Shown here piece after piece: positions 7,216 through 13,771 of a DNA stretch of 33,272 nucleotides; the first letter of the stretch is position 1, and each line of letters opens with the position of its first letter. The stretch is from contig CALVTT010000017.1 of assembly GCA_944363045.1 (NCBI GenBank), forward strand, positions 1 through 33,272, written 5' to 3'. The notes under the pieces were generated by a model. It did not search any database. It was not told where the DNA came from and saw only the letters and a program-made list of their open reading frames with translations. The stretch comes from an uncultured Clostridia bacterium (lineage in GTDB: Bacteria; Bacillota; Clostridia; Christensenellales; Borkfalkiaceae). Both the position numbers and the translations under genes were made by a program.

Positions 7216-7247
7216 CAAGGGAAAAGAGATAAACAAGGAGGCAACAT

Positions 7248-8783
7248 ATGAAGATCGCCATGACGGGCGTGAGCGGCGATATGGGCCGCGAAGCGCTCAA
7301 AGCCGTGCTCGCCCTGCCCGTGGGCGCCTGCGTGCGCGTGCTGCTCACGCCCAAAAAGCGCAACGATGAACTCGCCCGCCGCCTTCGGCAGCAGTACGGC
7401 CCGCGCGTGGAGGTGGTGCGCGGCGACGTCACGCGCAAAGAGGACTGCGAGCGCCTTGTTGCGGGCAGCGAGTACGTCCTGCACATGGCGGGGGTCATCC
7501 CGCCCGCTTCCGATCATTCTCCCTCGCTCTCGCACCGCGTCAACTTCGGCGGCACGGCGGCGATGGCGGATGCCGTGCGCGCCTCTGTTCCCCAACCCGC
7601 CTTCATCTACATCTCCTCGGTGGCGGTCTACGGCAACCGCACGATGGCGCACCCCTTCGGCAGGGTGGGCGACCCCCTCCTTCCCAGCCCCTTCGAGGCG
7701 TACGAGCTGCACAAGCTCAAGGCGGAGCGCTATATCCTCGATGCAAACCTTGAAAAGTTCGTCATTCTGCGCGAGGCCGCCATGCTGCATCCCAGGATGC
7801 TGGAAAACAATATGCGCGACGCCCTCATGTTCCACGTCGTGCTCAATTCCCCCCTCGAGTGGGTGAGCGCGCGCGACACGGCGCAGCTGTTTGCCAATAT
7901 CTTCCTCCGCGAGAGCAGGGGGGAGATCGATGGGTTCTGGAACAACGTCTACAACATCGGCGCGGGGGAGAGGGGGCGCGATACGGGCTACGATACGCTC
8001 ACCGACGGCTTTGCGGTCATCGGCGGCAGGCCCGAGCGCTACTTCCGCCCCGATTGGTTCCCCACGCGCAACTTCCACGGCCTCTGGTTCTCCGATGCGG
8101 ACGAGCTTGAAGAGCTCTTTCACTTTCAGCGCGACGGCGTGCACGAGTATTGGCAGGAGATCGCCAGATCGCACCCCCTGTTTTCCCTCGGCAAGGCGGT
8201 GCCGCCCGAGCTCATATACGAATTTCTCTTTAAGAAGCTGTTGGCGCAGGAGGGGTCTCCCGCGCGGTGGATACAAGAGGGCGACAGGGCGCGCATCGCT
8301 GCCTATTTCGGCGGCGAGGAGGGGGTCAAAAAGCTCCCCAAGCGTTGGGAGGATGTGGCGCTCGCCTGCAAACAGCCCGGGTTCGAGGCGCTGAAGCGGG
8401 GCGAGGGCGCACCGCTCCTTTCTCACGGCTTCGACGATAAAAAGCCCATGCAGGAGTGGGATATCGGGGATGCCAAGTCGGCGGCAAAATTCCGCGGGGG
8501 AGAGTGCCTCTCCGAAGAAATGTCCTCTCTCACTGCGCCCCTCAAATGGCGGTGCGCCGAGGGGCACGAGTTCGAGGCCTCCGCGCTCACCGTGCTGCGG
8601 GCGGGGCATTGGTGTCCGCACTGCTGTTATCCGCGCCCGTGGAAATTCGATCTTCTCGCAAAGCGCAATCCCTATTTCGCGCAGGTGTGGTACGATTCGC
8701 ACGAAAGGGGCGAGGAGCTCGTTTACGATTTAGAGGACGGCACGCCCGCCGTCTATAAAATGACGCAAGGAGGCGCAAAATGA
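7248..8783 (+). CDS. NAD-dependent epimerase-like SDR with C-terminal zinc-ribbon-like domain
   Basis: Predicted 511-residue protein; start set by AAGGAGG (7234-7240). The N-terminal half is an extended short-chain dehydrogenase fold: TGVSGDMG dinucleotide-binding loop near residue 6, VLHMAGVIPP, YISSVAVYGN, and the catalytic Tyr152-x-x-x-Lys156 pair (AYELHK). It probably acts on a nucleotide sugar or similar, but the substrate is unknown. The C-terminal part adds WRCAEGHEFEASALTV and GHWCPHCC, with Cys436, His440, Cys456 and Cys459 spaced as in treble-clef/zinc-ribbon repeats of the DUF4379 kind. The fusion is unusual for an SDR of this class. It overlaps cysK by four bases, so the two are co-translated. 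Confidence 0.8.
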   Translation: MKIAMTGVSGDMGREALKAVLALPVGACVRVLLTPKKRNDELARRLRQQYGPRVEVVRGDVTRKEDCERLVAGSEYVLHMAGVIPPASDHSPSLSHRVNFGGTAAMADAVRASVPQPAFIYISSVAVYGNRTMAHPFGRVGDPLLPSPFEAYELHKLKAERYILDANLEKFVILREAAMLHPRMLENNMRDALMFHVVLNSPLEWVSARDTAQLFANIFLRESRGEIDGFWNNVYNIGAGERGRDTGYDTLTDGFAVIGGRPERYFRPDWFPTRNFHGLWFSDADELEELFHFQRDGVHEYWQEIARSHPLFSLGKAVPPELIYEFLFKKLLAQEGSPARWIQEGDRARIAAYFGGEEGVKKLPKRWEDVALACKQPGFEALKRGEGAPLLSHGFDDKKPMQEWDIGDAKSAAKFRGGECLSEEMSSLTAPLKWRCAEGHEFEASALTVLRAGHWCPHCCYPRPWKFDLLAKRNPYFAQVWYDSHERGEELVYDLEDGTPAVYKMTQGGAK

Positions 8784-9709
8784 TCGCACATTCGATGCAG
8801 GAACTCATCGGGGGAACGCCGCTTTTGGAGCTCTCCCGCTACGGCGCGGCCTACGGCTGCAAGGCAAAGCTGTGGGGGAAGCTTGAAAGCTTCAACCCCG
8901 CGGGCTCGGTCAAGGACCGCGTGGCGCTGGAAATTTTGGCGGACGCCGAGGAGAAAGGCACGCTGAGGGCGGGGGGCACCGTCATCGAGCCCACCTCGGG
9001 CAACACGGGCATCGGGCTCGCCGCCCTCGCCGCCGTCAAGGGTTACCGCGCCATCCTCGTCATGCCCGATACGATGAGCATGGAGCGGCGCAACATCCTG
9101 CGCGCCTACGGGGCGGAGATCGTCTTAACGCCGGGCGCAAAGGGCATGGCGGGCGCCATCGAAAAGGCGGAGGAGCTTGTAAAAACGCTCCCCAATGCCA
9201 TCCTCGCGGGGCAGTTCGAAAACCCCGTCAACCCGCGCGCCCACTATAAGACGACGGGCCCCGAGATCTGGCGCGATCTTGAGGGCGATATCGCCTGCTT
9301 CGCGGCGGGCGTGGGCACGGGCGGCACGCTGACGGGCGTGGGCAGGTACTTAAAGGAACAGAACGCGGGTATCCGCATCGTCGCGGTGGAGCCCGCCTCC
9401 TCGCCCGTGCTCTCTCAAGGGCACGGCGGCGCGCACGGCATCCAGGGCATCGGCGCGGGCTTTGTGCCAAAGGCGCTCGATAGGGGCGTTTATGACGAGG
9501 TCATCGCCGTCTCCGACGAGGACGCCGTCGCCTATGCCAAGCAGTTGGGCAGGACGGAGGGGATCCTGTGCGGCATCTCTGCGGGCGCGGCGCTGTGCGC
9601 GGGCGTGCAGATGGCAAAGCGCGCGGAATTTGCGGGGAAGAACATCGTCGTCCTCCTCCCCGACGGCGGCGACCGCTACTATTCCACCGAACTCTTCCGC
9701 TTTGAGTAA
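8780..9709 (+). CDS. cysK: Cysteine synthase (O-acetylserine sulfhydrylase), PLP-dependent
   Basis: Predicted 309-residue enzyme making L-cysteine from O-acetylserine and sulfide in the cytoplasm. Family residues are all present: PLP lysine Lys45 in NPAGSVKDR, the substrate loop PTSGNTGIG, the phosphate-binding GVGTGGTLTG, GIQGIGAGFVP, CGISAGAA, and the C-terminal LPDGGDRYYST. Length is normal for CysK. The ribosome binding site AAGGAGG lies inside the end of the upstream SDR gene, and the ATGA overlap indicates coupling. No serine acetyltransferase gene is nearby. A CysM-type enzyme cannot be fully excluded, but the motifs fit CysK best. Confidence 0.95.
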   Translation: MIAHSMQELIGGTPLLELSRYGAAYGCKAKLWGKLESFNPAGSVKDRVALEILADAEEKGTLRAGGTVIEPTSGNTGIGLAALAAVKGYRAILVMPDTMSMERRNILRAYGAEIVLTPGAKGMAGAIEKAEELVKTLPNAILAGQFENPVNPRAHYKTTGPEIWRDLEGDIACFAAGVGTGGTLTGVGRYLKEQNAGIRIVAVEPASSPVLSQGHGGAHGIQGIGAGFVPKALDRGVYDEVIAVSDEDAVAYAKQLGRTEGILCGISAGAALCAGVQMAKRAEFAGKNIVVLLPDGGDRYYSTELFRFE

Positions 9710-9726
9710 CTTTCAAGGAGAATACA

Positions 9727-9758
9727 GCGCGCCCCGCGGCATCCGCCGCGGGGCGCGC
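9727..9758. terminator. GC-rich 14-bp hairpin between convergent genes
   Basis: Perfect arms GCGCGCCCCGCGGC (9727-9740) and GCCGCGGGGCGCGC (9745-9758) with an ATCC loop. It lies between the ends of cysK (+) and the XRE regulator (-). There is no clear T-run on either side, as with the hairpin at 1919. Confidence 0.55.
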
Positions 9759-9800
9759 GTTCTGTTATCGCGTTTTATCTTCATGGCAGCCGCAGGGCGC

Positions 9801-10727
9801 TCATGTCTCAAAGAGCGAGAGCGCTTCCCTCGTTTGGCGGAGCGTTTCGTTGAGGGCGCCGAGCCGCTTTCTGTCCCCGAGGCGCTCCGCCGCCCGTTTG
9901 CACAAAAAGAGCGCTTTTATGAGCAGCGGCAGCGCTGCATTGTACTCTAAAACAAACTTCCCGCACGAGGCGATCTCTGAAAGCAGTGCGGGGTCGGCAT
10001 GCTCTTCATAGGCTTTTTCGTCGAGCTCCATCAGCCGGAGGGCGACGGTGTGACCGACGAGGCGCGGGCGCGGCCCGCCCACTTCTTCGGCGTCCTTCAG
10101 CTCTTTCAGGGCGAGCTTGCGAAGCTCTCCGAGTTTGCCCGCCGCCGCCAAGGCTTCGGCCCGTTCCAAAAGTTCGTCCGTCTGCCGCCGCATGCGGTCG
10201 CTTAAGCGCCTGCGGATAAAAAAGAGGAAGAACTCATCGGCGGCCGCCTCGTTTTCGGGGGCGAGTGCACCCCATCGGCCGATCGCATCCCCGCGGATGA
10301 CAAGCTCTTCGGTTTCCTCGCACAGCGCTTGCTTCTCCCGCTCCCGCCCCGGGACTTTCCGGCAGAATTTCATAAAGAGCAGCCCGAACTGCATGCGCAG
10401 CGCGTCGCTGTCGGGGTACATCGCAATTTTTTGGCGCAGCTCCTCAAAGGCGGCGTCGTAGCTTCCTTCTGCGGCAAGTTTTTCCGCCGCCGCCCGCGCC
10501 TCCTTCAGCGCCGCTTTTTCGCCGCCCGAACGGATGCCGAGAAGGTCGTCCGCCGAGACGGAGAACAGGCCGCAGAGGGGGATCAGCATGGTAAGGTCGG
10601 GCAGAGTTCTCCCCGATTCCCATTGCGAGACCGCCGAGACCGTCACATTGAGTTTTTGCGCCAGCATTTCCTGCGTCATCTTTCTTTCGGTGCGCAGTTT
10701 TCTGATCCTTTCGCCGATGGCAGGCAT
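9801..10727 (-). CDS. XRE-family transcriptional regulator
   Basis: Predicted 308-residue regulator. The start at 10727 is chosen because GGAGGGAA precedes it on this strand; an upstream in-frame ATG lies within the -10 region. Residues 1-60 form an HTH-XRE domain (IGERIRKLRTERKMTQEMLAQ, LNVTVSAVSQWESGRTLPDLTML). The remaining about 240 residues are Ala/Leu/Glu-rich helices that may form a TPR-like sensor or dimer domain. It is divergent from uraA-upp. A near-palindrome lies between its -10 box and start codon, so autorepression is likely. Its targets are unknown; whether it also controls uraA-upp is speculation. Confidence 0.85.
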   Translation of the reverse strand: MPAIGERIRKLRTERKMTQEMLAQKLNVTVSAVSQWESGRTLPDLTMLIPLCGLFSVSADDLLGIRSGGEKAALKEARAAAEKLAAEGSYDAAFEELRQKIAMYPDSDALRMQFGLLFMKFCRKVPGREREKQALCEETEELVIRGDAIGRWGALAPENEAAADEFFLFFIRRRLSDRMRRQTDELLERAEALAAAGKLGELRKLALKELKDAEEVGGPRPRLVGHTVALRLMELDEKAYEEHADPALLSEIASCGKFVLEYNAALPLLIKALFLCKRAAERLGDRKRLGALNETLRQTREALSLFET

Positions 10728-10749
10728 ATAGTTCCCTCCGAAAAAAGTT

Positions 10750-10765
10750 TGCAAAACGTTTTGTA
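10750..10765. promoter_or_regulatory. Near-palindromic candidate operator of the XRE gene
   Basis: TGCAAAACGTTTTGTA, a 16-base palindrome with one mismatched pair, between the -10 box and the start codon of the minus-strand XRE gene. The position suits autorepression. Confidence 0.45.
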
Positions 10766-10770
10766 TCTCT

Positions 10771-10799
10771 ATCATAGCGCATCCTGCGGCAAAAGTAAA
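10771..10799 (-). promoter_or_regulatory. Promoter of the XRE regulator
   Basis: On the minus strand: TTTACT (10799-10794), a 17-base spacer and TATGAT (10776-10771). It is 44 bases upstream of the chosen start codon. Confidence 0.7.
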
Positions 10800-10819
10800 G
10801 ACAGTATTCTTAAAGCGAC

Positions 10820-10840
10820 AATTTAAGCGGCGCTTAAATT
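10820..10840. promoter_or_regulatory. Perfect palindrome in the XRE/uraA divergent region
   Basis: AATTTAAGC (10820-10828), GGC, GCTTAAATT (10832-10840). It lies upstream of both divergent promoters, with a partial copy (CTTAAAGCG) at about 10809. It is a candidate binding site for a dimeric regulator; no T-run follows, so it is not a terminator. Confidence 0.45.
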
Positions 10841-10907
10841 TTGCAGACAGCTCCCGCAGAAAGGCGCTTCAATATTTGTGTGATCTTCTGCATTTGGGGC
10901 GCGTGGG

Positions 10908-10937
10908 TTGACAGCGGGGGGCGCAGTGTGCTATAAT
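10908..10937 (+). promoter_or_regulatory. Promoter of uraA-upp
   Basis: TTGACA (10908-10913), an 18-base spacer and TATAAT (10932-10937), with a TG one base upstream (TGCTATAAT, extended -10). The start codon is at 11031. Confidence 0.85.
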
Positions 10938-10947
10938 GCCATATAGT

Positions 10948-10979
10948 GGGCTTCGGAGCGAGTGCACCGAGGCCCTTTT
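10948..10979 (+). promoter_or_regulatory. 5' leader hairpin of uraA-upp
   Basis: GGGCTTCGG (10948-10956) / CCGAGGCCC (10967-10975) with one G-U pair, then T4. It starts within a few bases of the expected transcription start. It may be a weak attenuator or an mRNA-stabilising hairpin. No PyrR-binding loop consensus was recognised. Confidence 0.4.
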
Positions 10980-10991
10980 CGCGGGAAAAGA

Positions 10992-11007
10992 TGCGTGCTT
11001 TCACGCA
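10992..11007 (+). promoter_or_regulatory. Small hairpin before the uraA ribosome binding site
   Basis: TGCGTG-CTTT-CACGCA (10992-11007), followed by an A-rich stretch and AAAGGAG before the start codon. Its effect on translation is unknown. Confidence 0.4.
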
Positions 11008-11030
11008 AAAGAAAAAAGGAGTGAGAAAAA

Positions 11031-12470
11031 ATGAAACTCATCTATGGCGTCAAGGACAAGCCGACCCTCTTTCAGACCATCGTCTTTGCCCTGCAGCAGA
11101 TGCTTGCCATCCTCGCCGCGACCATCGCCGTTCCCATGGTGGTGGGGCATGAGATGTCCACCTCGGCGGCGCTCTTCGGCGCAGGCGCGGGCACGCTCGT
11201 CTACCTCTTGTTCACCAAGTTCAAGAGCCCCGTCTTTCTGGGCAGTTCGTTCGCCTTCATCGGCTCGATGACGGCAGCGTTCGCGGGCGGCGTGAGTATG
11301 GCGCTGGGCTATCTGGGCCTTCTCATCGGCGCTGTGTTCGCGGGCCTCGTGTACGTCGTCATTGCCATCGCCGTCAAGTTCGCGGGCGTCGGCTGGATCG
11401 ATAAGCTCATGCCCGCCGTCGTCATCGGCCCCACGGTCGCCCTCATCGGTCTCTCGCTCGCGGGCAGCGCCGTCTCGCAGGCGGTCAGCACGGCGACGGA
11501 CGCAAGCGGCAACTATGTGATGGATCTGCACGCAGGGCTTTGCCTCATCTGCGCGCTCGTGACGCTCGGCGTCACCATCGTCTGCTCGGTGTACGGCAAG
11601 AAGATGCTCAAAATGATCCCCTTCATCTGCGGCATCCTCTCGGGCTATCTCGTCGCCGCCGTCTTCACCCTCATCGGCATCGGCACGAACGTCGAGGCCT
11701 TCAAGATCATCGACTTCTCCATCTTCACCCATATGCAGTGGCTGCCCGACTTCACCTTCCTCACCGCCTTCGGAGGGCCCCTCGATGCGGGTGAGGGCAC
11801 GATCGGCGCCTACATCGGCACCATCGCCGTGGCGTATATCCCCGTCGCCTTCGTCGTCTTTGCCGAACACCTCGCCGACCACAAGAACATCTCCTCCATC
11901 ATCGAGCACGACCTTCTGCGCGATCCGGGGCTTTCGCGCACGCTCCTCGGCGACGGCATCGGCTCGATGGTCGGCGCCTTCTTCGGCGGCTGCCCCAACA
12001 CGACGTACGGCGAATCCATCGGCTGCGTGGCGATCTCGGGCAACGCCTCCGTCGTCACCATCGTCGCAACGGCGGTGCTTGCCATCGTCTTCTCCTTCGT
12101 GGCGCCCTTCGTCACCTTCCTCTCCTCCATTCCCGCCTGCGTGATGGGCGGCGTGTGCATCGCCCTCTACGGCTTCATCGCCGTCAGCGGCCTTAAAATG
12201 ATCCAGAAGGTCGACCTCAACGAGAACGAGAATTTATTCGTCGTCTCCACCATCCTCATCGCGGGCGTGGGCGGCATGGCGCTCTCCTTCGGGCAGGTCA
12301 CCATCACCGCCATCGCCACGGCGCTTATTCTGGGCATCCTCGTCAATCTCCTCGTCAACATCGGCAAGAAGAAGGGCGAACGCGTGCAGGCTTCCGCAGC
12401 GCCCGAAGCCGCCGAAAGTGCCGAAAGCACCGCCCCTTCCGAGACGCCCGAGAGCGGGGCAAAGGAGTAA
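11031..12470 (+). CDS. uraA: Uracil permease, NCS2 (nucleobase:cation symporter 2) family
   Basis: Predicted 479-residue inner-membrane symporter importing uracil. The start follows AAAAAAGGAGTG. The sequence is a run of about 14 hydrophobic segments with NCS2 landmarks: LQQMLAILAATIAVPMVVG near the N-terminus, FLGSSFAFIGSM, the substrate-binding Glu in VVFAEHLADHKN, and NTTYGESIGCVAISG with the second conserved Glu. It shows closest likeness to UraA/PyrP rather than xanthine permeases, and upp follows 3 bases downstream with its ribosome binding site in the end of this gene. The C-terminal 30 residues are a low-complexity Ala/Ser/Glu tail likely in the cytosol. The pair serves pyrimidine salvage. 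Confidence 0.95.
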   Translation: MKLIYGVKDKPTLFQTIVFALQQMLAILAATIAVPMVVGHEMSTSAALFGAGAGTLVYLLFTKFKSPVFLGSSFAFIGSMTAAFAGGVSMALGYLGLLIGAVFAGLVYVVIAIAVKFAGVGWIDKLMPAVVIGPTVALIGLSLAGSAVSQAVSTATDASGNYVMDLHAGLCLICALVTLGVTIVCSVYGKKMLKMIPFICGILSGYLVAAVFTLIGIGTNVEAFKIIDFSIFTHMQWLPDFTFLTAFGGPLDAGEGTIGAYIGTIAVAYIPVAFVVFAEHLADHKNISSIIEHDLLRDPGLSRTLLGDGIGSMVGAFFGGCPNTTYGESIGCVAISGNASVVTIVATAVLAIVFSFVAPFVTFLSSIPACVMGGVCIALYGFIAVSGLKMIQKVDLNENENLFVVSTILIAGVGGMALSFGQVTITAIATALILGILVNLLVNIGKKKGERVQASAAPEAAESAESTAPSETPESGAKE

Positions 12471-12473
12471 GAG

Positions 12474-13109
12474 ATGACCTTTCCCAACGTCTTTATCTTC
12501 GATCATCCCCTCATCAAGCACAAGGTCTCTATTCTTCGCGACAAGAACACTTCCATGAAGGAGTTCCGCGAGCTCGTCGAAGAGATCACCACCATCATGA
12601 CTTATGAAAGTATGCGCGACGTGGAGCTCGTGCCCGTGGAGGTGGAGACGCCCCTCGAAAAGACGATGCAGTACCGCGTGGCGGACGACAGCGTCGCCAT
12701 CGTGCCCATCCTGCGCGCGGGGCTCGGCATGGTCAACGGCGTGCACCGCGTCTTCCCCACCGCCAAAGTGGGGCACATCGGTATGTACCGCGACGAGGAG
12801 ACGCTCGAGCCGCAGGAATACTACTGTAAGCTGCCCGACGGCATCGCGGAAAAGACGGTGTTCCTCATCGACCCCATGCTGGCGACGGGCGGTTCGGCGG
12901 CGGACGCCATTGCGGCGCTCAAGGCGCGCGGCTGCAAAAAGATCAAGTTTATGGCGATCATCGCCGCGCCCGAGGGCATCGAGAAGCTCTACCGGGAGCA
13001 CCCCGACGTGCCCGTGTATGTTTCCACCCTCGACCGCTGCCTCAACGAGAACGGCTATATCCTGCCCGGCCTCGGCGACGCGGGGGATAGGTTATTTGGA
13101 ACAAAATAA
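12474..13109 (+). CDS. upp: Uracil phosphoribosyltransferase
   Basis: Predicted 211-residue cytoplasmic enzyme converting uracil and PRPP to UMP. Typical length. Recognisable motifs: [17 protein letters not shown] at the N-terminus, [26 protein letters not shown], the PRPP-binding loop [13 protein letters not shown], and the C-terminal uracil-binding [21 protein letters not shown]. The ribosome binding site AAAGGAG overlaps the end of uraA, so import and trapping of uracil are made from one transcript. No intrinsic terminator follows directly; the downstream region is repeat-rich. Confidence 0.97.
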   Translation: MTFPNVFIFDHPLIKHKVSILRDKNTSMKEFRELVEEITTIMTYESMRDVELVPVEVETPLEKTMQYRVADDSVAIVPILRAGLGMVNGVHRVFPTAKVGHIGMYRDEETLEPQEYYCKLPDGIAEKTVFLIDPMLATGGSAADAIAALKARGCKKIKFMAIIAAPEGIEKLYREHPDVPVYVSTLDRCLNENGYILPGLGDAGDRLFGTK

Positions 13110-13114
13110 AAGTT

Positions 13115-13153
13115 TCGCGAAAATCTTTTTGCTTCGCAAAAATCTTTCCGCGA
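13115..13153. repeat. Nested-hairpin repeat, copy B
   Basis: Outer arms TCGCGAAAA (13115-13123) / TTTCCGCGA (13145-13153), one mismatch, enclosing TC + TTTTTGC-TTC-GCAAAAA + TC. All 39 bases are identical to copy D (13336-13374). It starts six bases after the upp stop codon. Confidence 0.9.
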
Positions 13154-13160
13154 GGTTCTT

Positions 13161-13199
13161 CGCCGCAAATCTTTTTGCTTCGCAAAAATCTTTGCGGCG
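13161..13199. repeat. Nested-hairpin repeat, copy C
   Basis: Outer arms CGCCGCAAA (13161-13169) / TTTGCGGCG (13191-13199) are perfectly complementary. The inner hairpin and TC spacers are the same as in copies A, B and D. The outer arms differ from copies B and D but still pair, meaning the structure rather than the sequence is kept. Confidence 0.9.
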
Positions 13200-13264
13200 A
13201 GTGGCGAACGTTGTGCATCTAAATTGCTTCATCGCCCACAGGCTTGGATGTCTTTATTGGACAG

Positions 13265-13321
13265 TAAGCCCTAAGCATAGGGCAAATTGAGGCCCGCAGC
13301 GGAGGGGAACCCTCCTCGCGG
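13265..13321. repeat. Structured repeat E1
   Basis: A 27-base constant part (13265-13291) contains the hairpin GCCCTA-AGCA-TAGGGC and ends AAATTGAG. It is followed by a two-level hairpin: outer CCGC/GCGG (13294-13297, 13318-13321), inner GGAGGG/CCCTCC (13301-13306, 13310-13315), loop GAA, with AGC and TC internal bases. The constant part is identical in E2. Confidence 0.85.
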
Positions 13322-13335
13322 AAGTAAATTATAAT

Positions 13336-13374
13336 TCGCGAAAATCTTTTTGCTTCGCAAAAATCTTTCCGCGA
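13336..13374. repeat. Nested-hairpin repeat, copy D
   Basis: Identical over 39 bases to copy B. It ends only three bases before structured repeat E2. Confidence 0.9.
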
Positions 13375-13377
13375 GTT

Positions 13378-13436
13378 TAAGCCCTAAGCATAGGGCAAAT
13401 TGAGTGAGCCAGCGCAGGGAGACCCTGCTCGGCTCA
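13378..13436. repeat. Structured repeat E2
   Basis: Same 27-base constant part as E1 (13378-13404). Its second hairpin has outer arms TGAGCC/GGCTCA (13405-13410, 13431-13436), inner arms GCAGGG/CCCTGC (13414-13419, 13423-13428), loop AGA, and the same AGC and TC internal bases. The inner arm differs from E1 by a compensated base pair (G-C to C-G). Confidence 0.85.
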
Positions 13437-13473
13437 TTTCATTTTAGGAGCGGGGCAATCACCAATTTCCTTG

Positions 13474-13492
13474 CCTCCCTCCCCGAGGGAGG
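13474..13492. repeat. CCTCCCTC / GAGGGAGG hairpin, copy 2
   Basis: Arms 13474-13481 and 13485-13492 with a CCC loop. Same arms as 7197-7215. Confidence 0.75.
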
Positions 13493-13543
13493 TGCCGAAC
13501 GAATGTGAGGCGGAAGGAGTTTCCTCATTGTAACCTCCTCTTT

Positions 13544-13566
13544 GAGGGCGAGCAAATGCTTTCTTG
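13544..13566. repeat. 23-bp dispersed repeat, copy 2
   Basis: Identical to 6891-6913 over 23 bases. Confidence 0.85.
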
Positions 13567-13582
13567 GCTCCTCCCCCGGGGG

Positions 13583-13612
13583 AGCTGTCGAGCGGAGCGA
13601 GACTGAGGGAGT
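13583..13612. repeat. 30-bp dispersed repeat, copy 2
   Basis: Matches 7009-7038 with one base different. It overlaps the left end of the long palindrome at 13608. Confidence 0.85.
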
Positions 13613-13669
13613 AATAGGTCCCCCGCAAAAATTGCCGTGCGATTTTTGCGGGGGACCTAAAATACTCCC
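13608..13669. repeat. 62-base interrupted palindrome
   Basis: A perfect 16-bp inverted repeat, GGTCCCCCGCAAAAAT (13617-13632) / ATTTTTGCGGGGGACC (13642-13657), with a 9-base centre. It is extended by outer arms GGGAGTA (13608-13614) / TACTCCC (13663-13669). No T-run follows, so it is not a simple terminator. Confidence 0.85.
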
Positions 13670-13733
13670 GCAAATTTTTTCTCTGCGCGAGATCTTCGGG
13701 AAAAATTCCCTGCGGCCGCCTGCGCCCGCCCGC

Positions 13734-13762
13734 TTGACAATTTGCGCAGTTTATAGTATCAT
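13734..13762 (+). promoter_or_regulatory. Promoter of the tyrosine phosphatase gene
   Basis: TTGACA (13734-13739), a 17-base spacer and TATCAT (13757-13762). Transcription would start near 13769, only about three bases before the start codon. An alternative -10 (TATAGT, 13751-13756 region) with a shorter spacer would give a leader of about ten bases. Confidence 0.65.
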
Positions 13763-13771
13763 GAATTTGAC

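Larger units (their letters stand above)
6643..7247. other. Gene-free stretch with dispersed palindromic repeats
   Basis: No convincing gene. It holds a nested hairpin (6761-6797), two segments repeated near 13.5 kb (6891-6913, 7009-7038), a weak terminator (6913-6937), an inverted repeat GTGCGG/CCGCAC (about 6987-7004), a long hairpin (7072-7106) and a CCTCCCTC/GAGGGAGG hairpin (7197-7215). Short open frames here read through the repeats and show no conserved features. No clear promoter for the gene at 7248 was found. Confidence 0.7.
13110..13771. other. Gene-free, repeat-dense region
   Basis: About 660 bases with no supportable gene until the promoter at 13734. Read left to right it has nested-hairpin copies B and C, structured element E1, nested-hairpin copy D, structured element E2, a CCTCCCTC hairpin, a 23-bp repeat, a CTCCCCCGGGGGAG palindrome (13571-13584), a 30-bp repeat, a long palindrome (13608-13669), and an A/T-rich stretch. 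The density of structure is much higher than in other gaps in the window. Confidence 0.75.

Noticed and set aside
7179-8702. Minus-strand open frame of 507 codons opposite the SDR gene
   Set aside because: Shadow frame; the + strand reads a clear SDR with AAGGAGG and conserved catalytic residues.
13115-13436. CRISPR array in the repeat-rich gap after upp
   Set aside because: Repeats are palindromic elements of two kinds with irregular spacing, no uniform spacers, and no cas genes.
13265-13436. tRNA or rRNA fragment in the structured repeats
   Set aside because: No cloverleaf, TPsiC-like loop or CCA end could be fitted to either copy.
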